A DNA stretch of 64,000 bases. It comes from Burhinus oedicnemus (taxonomy: Eukaryota > Chordata > Aves > Charadriiformes > Burhinidae). The stretch covers positions 711,220 to 775,219 of the forward strand of contig VFFE01007488.1 in the NCBI GenBank assembly GCA_008921705.1, read 5' to 3'. Shown here in pieces: positions 41,295-52,400 of this stretch. The position numbers were made by a program, and so were the translations under genes. Each line of letters starts with the position of its first letter. Positions within the stretch are counted from its first letter, which is position 1. Under the pieces are notes generated by a model. That model did not search any database. It worked only from the letters and a program-made list of their open reading frames with translations, and was not told where the DNA came from.

Positions 41295-41984
41295 CAAGAG
41301 AGAGTAAAATGTGGGGAGAACCCCACCAAAAATATATACAATATATGTATGTGCAAATGTTCTTCTGACCAAGATAACCCTCTCCACCAGCCCCAGGCAA
41401 TAAAAAAAGCAAATAAAAATATGAAAAGTCTGCTACCAGACTAGCAATAGGTGTATCATGCAAACACCAGTTAACTCTTCAGAAACCAAAGCTGTCACAT
41501 CAGAAATGCTTGAGAAGGATCCTTCCTTCCTCCACCAGTTACAAAACAACCATGTAGGACAATCCTTTTTAAAACAACTTATCATAAAACAAGACCAGAA
41601 AAAAAAGTCATTATAAAGCAGTTAGGCTGTCCAAAAAAAAAAAAAAAAAAGTCTTTTTTTCAAGTTTATTTTCAAATGGGAAGGTTTTTTTTCCTCCTTC
41701 CCACACACCCCCTGAGAGATCTCTCCGAGGGTCAGAAGGTTGGTCAAGGCAAGGTTTAGCAACCGAGTCTATCATTCATAGAGATTTGTTATAATCCTCC
41801 TTTGCGCAGCAGATTTCACTGCTAAAAATGACCATTCCTAGAACGTTCCCTCAAGAGACACGCGTAACAAACCATGAAGAAAAAAAAAAACCCCACACAA
41901 AAACAAAAAAACCAAAACACCAAAAAAGAAACCAGGCTGCAAACTCCAGCTTCCGAGAAACACTTCTTCTTCCTGAAGCCGCAA
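41295..41984 (-). other. ZDHHC14: Probable ZDHHC14 5' leader or leader intron (AT-rich)
   Basis: This 690-bp stretch between the start codon and the CpG island is AT-rich. It contains the upstream in-frame stop at 41433-41435, a run of 18 A at about 41633-41650, and an A/C-rich tract at about 41880-41925. If transcription starts in the CpG island, it is either 5' untranslated sequence or part of a spliced-out leader intron. I see no convincing splice acceptor on the minus strand just before the ATG, only weak AG candidates, so the structure is unresolved. Confidence 0.5.
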
Positions 41985-42506
41985 TCCAGCGGGAAGCGGC
42001 CGCCGCTCGGCGCGGACCGTGGGGCGCAGGGCTCCCCGCGGGCCCTTCTCCCCTGTCACGACTCCACCGAAGGGGACTCTCCCGAGCCCGAGGCAGCCCG
42101 CGGCAGGGCCGGTCCCCGACAGACACCAGCGCCTCGGGAGCAGGTCCTCATCCTCCTTCCCTCCCCCCCCTCCGCCGCCGCGCCGTACCGCTCCCCCGCC
42201 TCACGCCCCGCGCCCCGGGCGGCGCCGCCGCTGCCGCGCTTAACCCCCGCCTCCCGCTACACAACAGGTCCCCGCCGCCGCCTCATGCTCCCCAGCGCCT
42301 CAGCCCCGCGGGGCGGGCGGCCGCGCGGAAGGGGGTTTTGGGGGGAGAAGAGAGGGAGGCTTCGCCGCCGGTGGGAGATCTCTGCCGGCACTTCTCGCTC
42401 CCTTCACCATCCTCGCCGCCCGCCTCAGGGCCGCCGCGGGCGGTCGCACGCCGCCGCGGCGCAAGCTCTCGCCCACGGCCCGCGGCGGTGCCGGGCCCCC
42501 CCCCGC

Positions 42507-42526
42507 NNNNNNNNNNNNNNNNNNNN
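42507..42526. other. Assembly gap (20 N) inside the CpG island
   Basis: Twenty N separate a very GC-rich left side (ending in a C run, then GC) from a run of about 17 T, C and 8 T. Twenty N is a placeholder length. Promoter or leader sequence may be missing here, and the poly-T may be an artefact. Confidence 0.98.
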
Positions 42527-42715
42527 TTTTTTTTTTTTTTTTTCTTTTTTTTGGAGCTTCTATCCAGGTTTCTCCCCAGCAGCCAGACCCAGAAGCAGCA
42601 GCTGCCACCTCTTCATCTTCACAGGGGAGGCGGTAACCACCACAGCGGCGGCCGCCCGCCGGAGAAGCGGCGCGGCACGGGACGGGACCACACAGGCGCG
42701 ACCCCCCGCCGCACT

Positions 42716-42760
42716 CGGTCGGTCGGTCGGCCGGTCAGTCAGTCAGTCAGTCGGTCGGTC
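42716..42760 (+). repeat. GGTC/AGTC tetranucleotide repeat in promoter island
   Basis: About eleven tetranucleotide units occur, first GGTC with one GGCC variant, then AGTC, then GGTC again. It lies in the CpG island between the N gap and the ZNF143 sites and is likely length-variable. Confidence 0.85.
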
Positions 42761-43246
42761 CGCAGCGAGAGGACGGGCAGGTCCCCAGGCGCCACCCGCC
42801 GCCGGCCCGGCCCAGCCCTCTCTCCGGCCGCTGGAGCGCGGCGACGGCGCTAACTCTTCCCCATCGCCGCCTCCGCAGGTAGCCGGCCGGAGTCGCAGGG
42901 GAGCGCGGCGGGTGCCCGCGCTGGAGCCCCCGCTCCCGCCGCCGCCGCCTCCCCGCCCGCGCGGGGCGCCGGCTCAGCCCTCCGCCTCCCCCGGCCCACG
43001 CAACCAACCGCGCGCCGCCTCCCGGCACGCGCGCCGCCGGGCCGCGAGCGATGTCTGCCGTCAGCCCCGGGCGGCAGCGGCGGCGGCCCCGTCCTCCCCT
43101 GCTCCAGCTGCCGGGCCGAAGGCGAGCGAGTTGTGCGGGGTGAGCGACAGGGAAAGAAAAGCCCCGCCCGGCCCGACCTAGCGGGACCGGCCTCCCTCCC
43201 CGTGCGGGCTCCGGCACGCTGGCTCAGGGGCACGCCTCTCCCCCCG

Positions 43247-43261
43247 CTGGGAGTTGTAGTT
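43247..43261 (-). promoter_or_regulatory. ZNF143/THAP11-type site, minus orientation
   Basis: The minus strand reads AACTACAACTCCCAG, matching the ACTACAANTCCCAG half of the ZNF143 (Staf) / THAP11 (Ronin) promoter motif. The usual following ATGC is replaced by CGGGG, so this is the 5' module only. It pairs with an oppositely facing, more complete copy about 54 bp away. Confidence 0.7.
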
Positions 43262-43314
43262 TCGCTCCCCCCCTTGCGCGAAGCGGCCCCGGAGGCAGGA
43301 GTGCGGCGGGAGGG

Positions 43315-43339
43315 ACTACAAGTCCCAGCGTGCCTTGCG
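43315..43339 (+). promoter_or_regulatory. ZNF143/THAP11 (SBS) site, plus orientation
   Basis: The plus strand carries ACTACAAGTCCCAG followed directly by CGTGCCTTGCG, a near-complete 25-bp extended ZNF143/THAP11 motif (consensus ACTACAANTCCCAG + NRTGC + NNNGCG). Established knowledge: this motif is found close to transcription starts of CpG-island, often bidirectional, promoters. It lies 90 bp before a strong plus-strand splice donor. Confidence 0.82.
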
Positions 43340-43350
43340 AGCCGCCCCGG

Positions 43351-43371
43351 CGGGCGGGGGCGGAGCGGGGC
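43351..43371 (+). promoter_or_regulatory. GC-box cluster (Sp1/KLF type)
   Basis: Consecutive GGGCGGGGG and GGAGCGGGG elements follow 12 bp after the ZNF143 site. These are typical of a TATA-less promoter core or proximal region. Confidence 0.55.
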
Positions 43372-43428
43372 AGCGCGGGAGCGCTGGCAGGGGTGGGAGG
43401 CAGGGTGCCGCCCCGTGTGGCGCTTGAG

Positions 43429-43434
43429 GTGAGT
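43429..43434 (+). other. Candidate splice donor of a divergent plus-strand transcript
   Basis: TTGAG|GTGAGT is a strong donor on the plus strand, placed about 90 bp after the plus-oriented ZNF143 site. No ATG occurs between that site and the donor, so any such first exon would be untranslated leader or lncRNA. A second, weaker donor (GGG|GTGAGC) lies at 43140. I infer a bidirectional promoter; no downstream exon was identified. Confidence 0.4.
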
Positions 43435-46400
43435 TCGCCCGGCCCGGCTGTGCCCGGCGCCTCCCGCCCACCGCAGCGCCCCCTTCCCCCGAGGCAGCCC
43501 AGCCTTCCCCTCCTGCCCTCCCCCGTGGGCAGGGCGCGGCCGCGGCTGGCGTTTGTGTCCGGGTTTGTATTTCGGTCAGGCCTGAGGGACGGGGCCGCGC
43601 CCTTTGATGCATCCTCTGCGCGCCGCCCTGGTCACCCCGCATAACGGGAGGTTTGCTCCTGTCCCGCCTGCCCCGTGTCCTCGACTGCACCGGTGGGCTG
43701 GGCCCACAGGCCCCTGTCCCCACTTTTGCTCGTACGCGCAAACGTTTCCCTGCGTTAGCGGCGGCATCCGCGTGCTCCCTTACGTCGCTGGAAGAAACGG
43801 GCTTGTCCACCAACGCTGAGGTGTTGGTACAGACCCCTTACTCTGCCCTGACTTCATGAGGTGCCATCCAGAAAGGTACGAGCCGCAAAGGAAAAGCTTT
43901 TCCAGAAACGCAGTCCTGCACGGTACCGCCCCAGTGCGAAATGGCACCAGCGCCAGGGTCACCTCCAGGAAGCCCAGGGAGGGAGGCTTCCCACAGCTGA
44001 GGCAGAACCACTCTCAAAGCTGCTTGTTGTTATTTCTGCCTAGTATGTTCACCATGAACTGCTGGAGATGGGCACGCATGCACAGTGCTAGCAAAGGGTT
44101 CGCTTTGACGCACCTTTTACAAAGGTTTGCACCTCACTAGCGGAGCGGCATAACCTACAGAGGATGGACTAGTTTGAGACACGCGGTAGGAATCAGCCCC
44201 TCAGTCCAAAACACAAAATCACGCTAATCAGATTTCCAGATAAAGTTAGATGTTACAATCAGCCCACATCTCTTATGGTTTAATGTTGTCCTAGGAGACA
44301 CCAAAAAAACCAGGCCTAGGATGCAGCTGAATTCTCGTACATAGGCAATGTGTCTTCTGTTTTTATAACTCCATTTCTAATTTTGGAATGGAATATTTAT
44401 CCCTTTAATTTAATATGATAAGCTAATTCTTTATGAATGAACAGTGCCTGATAACAAAGGAAGCATGGAACAGATTGACCAGCATTGGATGCACCCCTTT
44501 CTTTGGAGGAAATTAATCACTTTGGTAACCAAATTATACAGAGTAGCCTGGTGGACACTCTGCTGGTGAGTCTATGATCCATTTTGTTGATACACGAGAA
44601 TCATTTTGGAAATGTTAATGCTACATGGGAAAAATATGGAGGGGTGTCTCTCTCTGCAAGGTGTAAAGGAGTAATCTTTTGGCAAGTGGGCAGCAGGATG
44701 TAAAACCAATTTCTGATATCATCTCTCATGCAAATGCATTGGCATCCTTTTTTCCACATGTAACAGATGCTGCTGCATTATTCCTTCCCATCTCCTCCTC
44801 CTCCTGTAGTGCCTATTGTCAACAGTTTGCCTGCTATCTCATAACTTAGGTATCACAGCATTTTTTATTCTTTGAAATGTTCTTTATAAACAGCTAATAA
44901 CTTTTCTTTCTATCTTCATTAATGTCAGCAGAAGGCTGCTGACAGAAATTTTGTGGTTCACTGACAAGCATTTTTAGTCTTCATCAGGTTTTTATTAACA
45001 TATTGCTGGAGATCTGTCTTCAGTGCTTTGACAATATTAATGACTGTATGATGTCAAATGGCACTATTCTCTCCTGAGATTATGAAATACTTTAGACATT
45101 CGCAAATAGAGCAAACAGTTTATGTAAAAATGTCAATGTTGGCTTATCTTCACAGGTAGCACTCAGGCTAATTTCAGAAACACTCTTCAGAGGCAAAACA
45201 TTTGTAAACAATACCAGCACCTCGTTCAAGCTGTTGTCCTATTCCACAGTATTTCCCTTGGGTTCTAAGACATTATGGTTGGGAAGTGAACTTCAGTCAT
45301 ATTAATTGAGAGAAATACATGAGGGAATTTGAGGAGTGCCTGCAAAAATAGTTCTAGAAGTCAAACTCGGAGAACAAACACACTTTTACTTTCAATAGTG
45401 ATTCTACTTTGATTCTAACAGGATCATCCAGTGCCACACATTATACTTTTCACATGATAGCCTGTTCTAGTCCCTAATCAGTACCAGTATTGCACTGGAA
45501 TTTAGAGTATTATTGACATCCTTTTGCGAACATTATGAACACATTAGCAACACCTCTTTAAAGCTGCTTTTGAAACAATTTGAAAACTCCCCTACAAAAA
45601 AGACTATACAGCTAATATTTCACACAATTCAGCATTATTATTGAAAGCATTTGTTATCATTTATTCACAACAGTATTGAAAATTGGTTTGAGGCACCAAA
45701 TAGATTAAATCTTAAACACAGTAGGTAGGACAAGTATTCTCTCTTCATAAAACTTTGTAGGATCATGTGTTACAGTATGTACTCTTCTGATTTCTTATTT
45801 GTGAAAAAGGCTGATCTCGTGCAATAGATAAATATGTTGCAGCAACATTACTAAGTTTAAAAAAAAAAGCGCCACTATCTTTTTGTTAGGAACAAGCTAA
45901 TGAAAGACCTGTTGCCACTGAAAGTCGCTATCTCTTATCCTGTCTGCAGTGTGGAGGTGTCATAAGGGCAGGTCTTAAAACAACAGGGAAGCTAATTTGC
46001 TGAGATGACACGTCACCTTACATATATAGAACATCTGTTGCCATGCTTCATGACAGAATCTGCTTGACTATGCTGGAAGCATTATCAGACAAAGTATTCA
46101 AGTAATCGAATAAACACAAACTAGCAAACTGTAGCCTTTTGGACATATCTATACTGCACACATCCTACACTGCCAAACCAATTACTTTTTACTTCTAACC
46201 AAAAAAGGTCACTGAAGTGACAGGTATTGAACTGAAATTTCTGATATTCTTACAGGTGGAAAGAAAGCTAGGCACTGCCACGGACACATTTTCTAGGCAC
46301 AATTTCCACATCTTTCACAATAGATTTTGAAAAATAAATTTTTAAAAAATTCAAACACAGTAGTGGTAATACCACTGTCATGCAAGACACTGAAAGTAGC

Positions 46401-47056
46401 CTTGCAGATCTAGACTTGCTGAATACTAAAGTACATCACACATGCCAGTTTACAATGTCAAGAGTTTTCTACAAAATATCTGTTTTCCTGACCAAATGTT
46501 TTTCTCCTTTTTCTCTGGTGTTTTTCAGAAGTAACCTCTTATAACACTGCTTGGACAGTACGTCATCATTTTAGAGCCTTACCAATACCAGCTATTCATT
46601 CTGTGAAAGTACTTAATTTCCTTGAAAAAGGTTTGGGGTAAACTAGAAATACTACATTTCGTAAAAGTTGGCAGGCAGAGAGAGTGAGAATGCACATCAG
46701 AATCACTCTAAGGAAACAAAAAAATAAAGAGAGATTTTTCATTACAGCAATGTGATCAACTTAAGCAGGTCCAAAAAGCTTTTAAGTCTCTTCAGTCTTG
46801 CTTTTGAAAGACCAAGATGACTAGTCATCTAGCTTTCTGACAAAGTGTAACATATACTACTTCTCTGCAGCAGGTGAGTTAAGCGGGCAAGAGGAGGGAA
46901 GAAAGAATTTTCATGGCAAGCTCTGGAGACCAGACCAATTTTGTATTTACATTTATCCACTGCATGTTAAAATCATATCTCTTGATCAGGGTGGCTTTTT
47001 TTCTGTTTTGAAGCATTATAAACACAGTTGTTTATAATTTAAAAATCTGAAATGGC

Positions 47057-47112
47057 TTATTTTTATATATTTTATATATATATAATATATATATTATTTA
47101 TATATTTTTATA
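47057..47112. repeat. AT-rich (TA)n-like tract
   Basis: Alternating TA and TATT/ATTT units form an imperfect, almost pure A/T stretch. Confidence 0.8.
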
Positions 47113-48526
47113 GTTTTTCAACTTATTACTTTAGCTTCTTACCATATAGTTTCATTGCTTTGGATAGAAATCAGAATCTACGGATATTTTAATTTATTCC
47201 AGTATAATAAAATGAGAATTCTCCTTAAAAATGCAATCAAAATCCAGAAGATTCAGAATTGGTCATGCTTCCCTGATCAATGACTGCTTCCAAAGCTCAG
47301 GAGAGACTGCCTCAAAATCTTACAATTTAAACTGAAAAAATAAACACGAGCACTGTGCGAGGTCATCAGTGTGGTATTTTAACCCTGTTTAACATTTCTT
47401 CTTGCTCTAATTTGAGTGAAGGAAAGAAAAAAGTATTTCATTCTGGGAGACTGACACAGAACGTGAGCCAACCAAAAGAAAGGGCCAGGAAAGTACAGTT
47501 ACATGAGGAAAAAAACCCAAATTTTCCAGTGGTATCAGTCTTGGAGCACATGAAACATTCCCTCACTAGAGCCAGGAAATAATCTTCCTCAGTCTTACAT
47601 CATGTATTATAGCACACTGCTCAAACAGTGGAGTGAATTACAGTTTGTTTAATGTTTTGCTTCCCTGTGAGGAACCTTGTATTCATCATTGCTTGATGCA
47701 GAACAGCATCATTTAATCGATCAGTACGATAAAGAAATTTCTGTATACTTCAGTGGAGGTCAGGCATCCCTATTAGTGATTCTTGATTAACACGATTCAT
47801 ACAGCTTTATCCTAATCCCAGTTCACCAAACCAGTACTTTTTCTTCAGTAAACTTCCTCTTGAAAACCACCTTTCCCCCCCCCCCCAGTATGTACAGGAA
47901 ATTAACTTAGCACTTCAGAGAAATAAAAATATGATCATGGGTCATACCCATGTGTACTCTTCACAGCATGTGTGCCTTTCAATTTCTAGATGTCTCCATT
48001 GCTAAACTCCTTACTATTCAGCCAGGCCTCATTTTTTGTGTTCGGCACAATTAATATTAAAACAAGTGTCTGTCCGAGCGGATGAAATGGAGCTCGATTT
48101 CCTTTCCCCATCACAACAACCTTGCTTTCCCCCATGGTCCACGTGATACTCCCCACATGACAAGAGAATTGCATACTGTGGCGAACTGGGAGCTGCAACA
48201 CACGCTGACTGGGGGCCAGCTGGCTGACATCAAATGACCAAAAGTGAAGTGACATACGCTGGGTGAGTGGCTGAGCAGAGCGAGCAGATCGCTAGCAGTA
48301 AGGGAGGAAGGCATCCCTCCCCCTTTCCCTCCTAAACTTCCAGTGAAGGGCAGCGGTTGTCCTGTCCTCTCCTTTACTCAGACTCTTCCACCCTCTCCCT
48401 TGCAGTGTCCCCACTGGTCATTGGATGTTTGGCTGAGCTGTCTTAGTACAAAAGTATCAGCAGAAATAGAAAACTATTCACTTTTTTTTTCACCGAGTTA
48501 ATTTTCTGTCACTTTATCATGCTGAA

Positions 48527-48537
48527 ATGACTCAGCA
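48527..48537 (+). promoter_or_regulatory. NF-E2/BACH/MAF-type site
   Basis: ATGACTCAGCA is an exact match to the NF-E2/MARE half-site, and TGCTGA precedes it (48520-48525), giving an inverted TGCTGA arrangement. It lies about 200 bp after a CpG-retaining block (48050-48300). A single motif is weak evidence of function. Confidence 0.35.
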
Positions 48538-49386
48538 AAGGACATGACAAAGCATCCAGGACTGGTACAAGGGAGGGGCAGGAACACATTGCTCAGGGAA
48601 AGGGAAGTGAAAGAGGAAAGTATTTTCCTCTTTAGATATAATATAAATTTAAACTGATATAAAATAAGGGCAGAGAGTAGGACTGTAGGCAGCAGCTAGA
48701 TTGGTCTAGGCTGCCACTGAACTTCAGGCTCAACCAAATGTGCTCACGGAGGCATCCCATAGGTCCAAGAGCTGGCAAAAAGTGAGAGGAGACAACATCC
48801 AGCTTAAAGGCAGAAAAGGAAGGGAGAGCAGGACCTCCCCCTCTGATAGTGGTGGACTGTTAGATAAGCTCAAGCCATCTCATTATGACTTGCTCAGGAT
48901 GGTAGTACATAATGACCAAGTGCTTTCCACAACGTTGGCATTAATTTGTCTTTCTTCCATTGATTTTCAGGAAACTTTTAAGAATTTAGTTATACTTGAA
49001 ACTTCTACTCTCTTTCCTATTCAGCTGAGCAAGTTCCAAAGTCTTCCTTTGGGGAGAGGAGGAAAGTTTGACACTTTAAACAATTGTGTAAGTCTATTCC
49101 CATAGGAAACAAGCCAAAAAATAATAAAATGCACACCTATAAATGATCATGTAATTAAAGGGATGCTGTTAACTGCAATTATTTTAATTAACCAATTAAA
49201 ACAGTAAAAATGTTTTGAGATAGAGTTCTTTAACTAGTATGTCCTGTGTAAAAGAATATCCCTTTTACAGGTGTTTCTTTTTTCCCTCCAGTTTCCTACT
49301 TGGGGCTATAGAAGGGACTGGACTCCTGGTCGACAAAAGAATAACTGCAAATATGCTCCAGCTTATCTCATATACAACCTTTTTTG

Positions 49387-49404
49387 CCCCCCCCCCCCCC
49401 CCCC
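49387..49404 (+). repeat. Poly-C run (18)
   Basis: Eighteen uninterrupted C follow TTTTTTG. A shorter C12 run is at 47875-47886. Length is error-prone in sequencing. Confidence 0.85.
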
Positions 49405-52400
49405 ATGTATGTTTCCTAGACGCCTCTTCCTTTCTCTTCTCTGCTGCCTCAGCATACAGCTGCTTCCAGTACTGTGGGAAACTAGGAATTTATGCTCTGC
49501 AGTGGAGTGCAGGAAAGTGATGCCATCCAGCTCATGCAGGAGCGTGACGCTCATTTTGAGAAAAGCCTTCTTTATAATTATAGTTGTGGGCTATTTCACT
49601 GTTTTGGACTGACTACACACTTCGAGCACGTACAGCGGAACCATCCATTGCTGTCAGTGGAACACATCCATGAAGTGTGTTTATATGGATCAACACAAAA
49701 TACATAATAGTTTTCCTGGAGGAATTAGGCAATTAGAGACTTCTGAAAATCCCAGAGGGGGGCTATCTGCATCATTAAGCACTTAACTAGGCTGTCTCAA
49801 AATGGAGCTAACTGCTTTTGAAAATCTCTTCAATGCTTCGTTGTCACAATTCAGCATCATTAATGGGGAAGATTTAGTATTATATCATTGCTTTTCTCTT
49901 CTTCCTTTCTTTTCTTTCCCATACTCCTTTCCCTGCCTTCAGCTTGTTTTTCTGTCTCTTCTACGCCCGCCCTCCCCCACTGCATATACTTTCTTTCAGC
50001 AAACAGCAATCTTGGTCTTGGGTTTCATACCCACTCCTCTTTCCCACCTTCCTACCATAAAATAATGAGCAAAAAGAATAAGTGAGAACAGGTCATTTTA
50101 CACCTCTCAGAGCTATTGTTTTCAGGACAATAAGCCGAGAGAGACTCTGGGCTGCAGCACTGTAAGGACTGAAGTAATTTCAAATTTGGAAAGCCTAGGT
50201 TCCTTCCTTCCCCACCCGCCACCCCCCCCAAAACAGGATAAAAAAATTATTTCATTTACTTGATAATTTATACTCTGCAGAATCTGAATATTCAATGAGC
50301 TCTGTATACAAAGGACTAGATATGACTCATGAATCATATGGCTGACAACACTGCGGTAGAGAAAGGAAGTCTGACAATCAACAGAAATGTGATACTGATC
50401 ATACACAAGTGTGGTCAGAGGCATAAAACAAAAACATTTTTCTGCTATTTTTGTTCATTTATTTACTATAGTGATCATTCCTATATTTCTGTGAACACTT
50501 AAATGGATGGGCTTTGCTGTGCTCAGAAGCTTGTGCCCAGCTGTTTATGGCATCAGAGTTTTAGCAAGTACTTCTACTACTACTTGATGCAGTATCTTCT
50601 GATGGAAATGTGATTTTCCCTTAATAAATGTATATTTCATATCACAGTCAATATAATGGCTCACTTTTAAGCGTTCTCAGAAGTTTGCTGCCTTCAAATA
50701 TGCCCAGGTGGGCCTCGTAAGACATTTTCCTATTTTTTTCTGTAAGATTATTAGCCATTAATTATTTTAACCAATAATTATTATTCAACAAATGCAGGAA
50801 CTTTTTATAAGAAAAGTTATGGGATTATTTATATGGTTAAGGGAAGGTTTTGGCCAGGATTCTGAGAGTGACTTGTAAAGGCTTTGGAACATATGCTCTA
50901 TGCACCAAAATAGGAGAGCAAGTTTATAAATCTGATTTTTTGTAGAATTAGTTTATACTAATCTACTAGTATTCATACAGATGAATTCTGATGAGCAAAT
51001 GGCAGTCTGCAGTATAACCACATCTTAAACCAATAAAACTGTAATCAGCAAATCCAGGAAATCCATTCAGAATTCTAAAGAAAATTATTCATGCAATAAA
51101 TAATATGCAAAGATTAGTCTTGGAGGCATTATGAATTGGTGTGTTTTATTTGATTAAAAGGAGTGTAGGTACAGAATACTAGCAGGAACATAACAGAAAA
51201 AAAATCTCAACTTCAGAAAGAAATGAAGTTGGGAGAACAATATAAACTCAGACTTGATGTAAAGACAATGAAAGTGTTTACTAGTAACCAGAGTTCCTCC
51301 CAGTGTAAAATCCACATATTCATTTGTACCACAGGTGTGCGTAAGCAGACATAGGAGAAATCTTTTCACTTTGACTATAGCGGGGAGCACTCAGCCTGCC
51401 TTCCCTCCAGCTCAGATCACAATGAAGTGGACCATCCTAATTCAGTTGCCTCTCAGCTGCAGAGCCCCAGGTGGCCATCAGAAGGAAAGAGGGCAGGAGG
51501 GGAACACGTGTGTGAATATCTGATCTTAAAGAGCTTCAGTTAGTAGTAAGTAGGCTCCCCTTTTAAATTTTAGATACAAAGATAGATATTCACATGTGGA
51601 AATTTATAAAGTGAGGTTACACGTAGAGGAAGGAAGCTTCCAAATACCCATAGTGAGCAGCCTGACTCCTTCATGCAAACGGCATCAGCCGTGGATGCTT
51701 CAGAGATGGTGAATACCAGGTAAAGTTGAAGGCTGAAGCTTCAGGTGGCTGCTCAGAGCTGAGAAGTAGGGCAAAGGACATCAAGAGGGAAAAAGTCCGG
51801 CACTCACTGCCCATGGGAGAAACTGCAGGTGGATCTTTAGGGATACCTTACTCAGAAGAAACTTCATATAAGGGAAAATCATCTGTAAAAACTTGCATTT
51901 TTTCCACTTCCAAAGATAACTGCAACTAGGAAGGATTCATCCATAGAGAAATGCTAACAATAAGCTCATGACTGGTAGCATGAAGGGGCAGCTTAGGGGG
52001 ATTTACGAGCACCCAATTTAACTTCTATTTTTTGTGATTCTCATCCAGGCCAACTGGTGCAGGCTAGCTTTTGGTATGCAGGTCAAAGCTAGGGCTTTCC
52101 TAGCAGACTAGCTTCATCCTTTCTTCACACTCAGAGAAGAACATTTTAGTGAAAAATCCATCCCACACTTTTTTTATCTGCATACCGCAGCCCTGTCTAT
52201 TATGCATTATGTATGATGCTCTGCAATTGCCTGCTCTAACCACAATACCTAACCACAACATGGTGCTCAGCATAATCCTAGCACACATTGGTAACTTTTG
52301 CATAGCCTACATGGCAAACACCCCACCTGCCATTATTTTGCTTGCTGCAGCTGCCACTGTACCTGCTCCTTGTGCAACAGCTCAAGAAACCAGGACAGCA

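Larger units (their letters stand above)
41985..43830. promoter_or_regulatory. CpG island, ZDHHC14 promoter region
   Basis: There is a sharp change from AT-rich DNA to dense CpG near 41985, fading again around 43830. It contains many GC boxes, CCG/CGG runs (for example near 42172, 42270 and 42942) and no TATA box in an obvious position. It lies directly upstream of the ZDHHC14 coding start on the minus strand, so it is the natural promoter. A 20-N gap with a poly-T edge sits inside it. The very long open frames crossing it on both strands (up to 435 codons) are products of GC-rich, stop-poor composition and run through the gap. I do not regard them as genes. Confidence 0.88.

Noticed and set aside
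41295..41387. N-terminal extension of ZDHHC14 by 31 residues
   Set aside because: The extension would start at GTG, contains no ATG, and does not resemble the family N-terminus; the frame closes at TAG 41433-41435.
41828..43813. Very long open frames on both strands across the CpG island (up to 435 codons)
   Set aside because: They run through the N gap, overlap in several frames, are Arg/Pro/Ala-rich from GC content, start at arbitrary codons and match no family.
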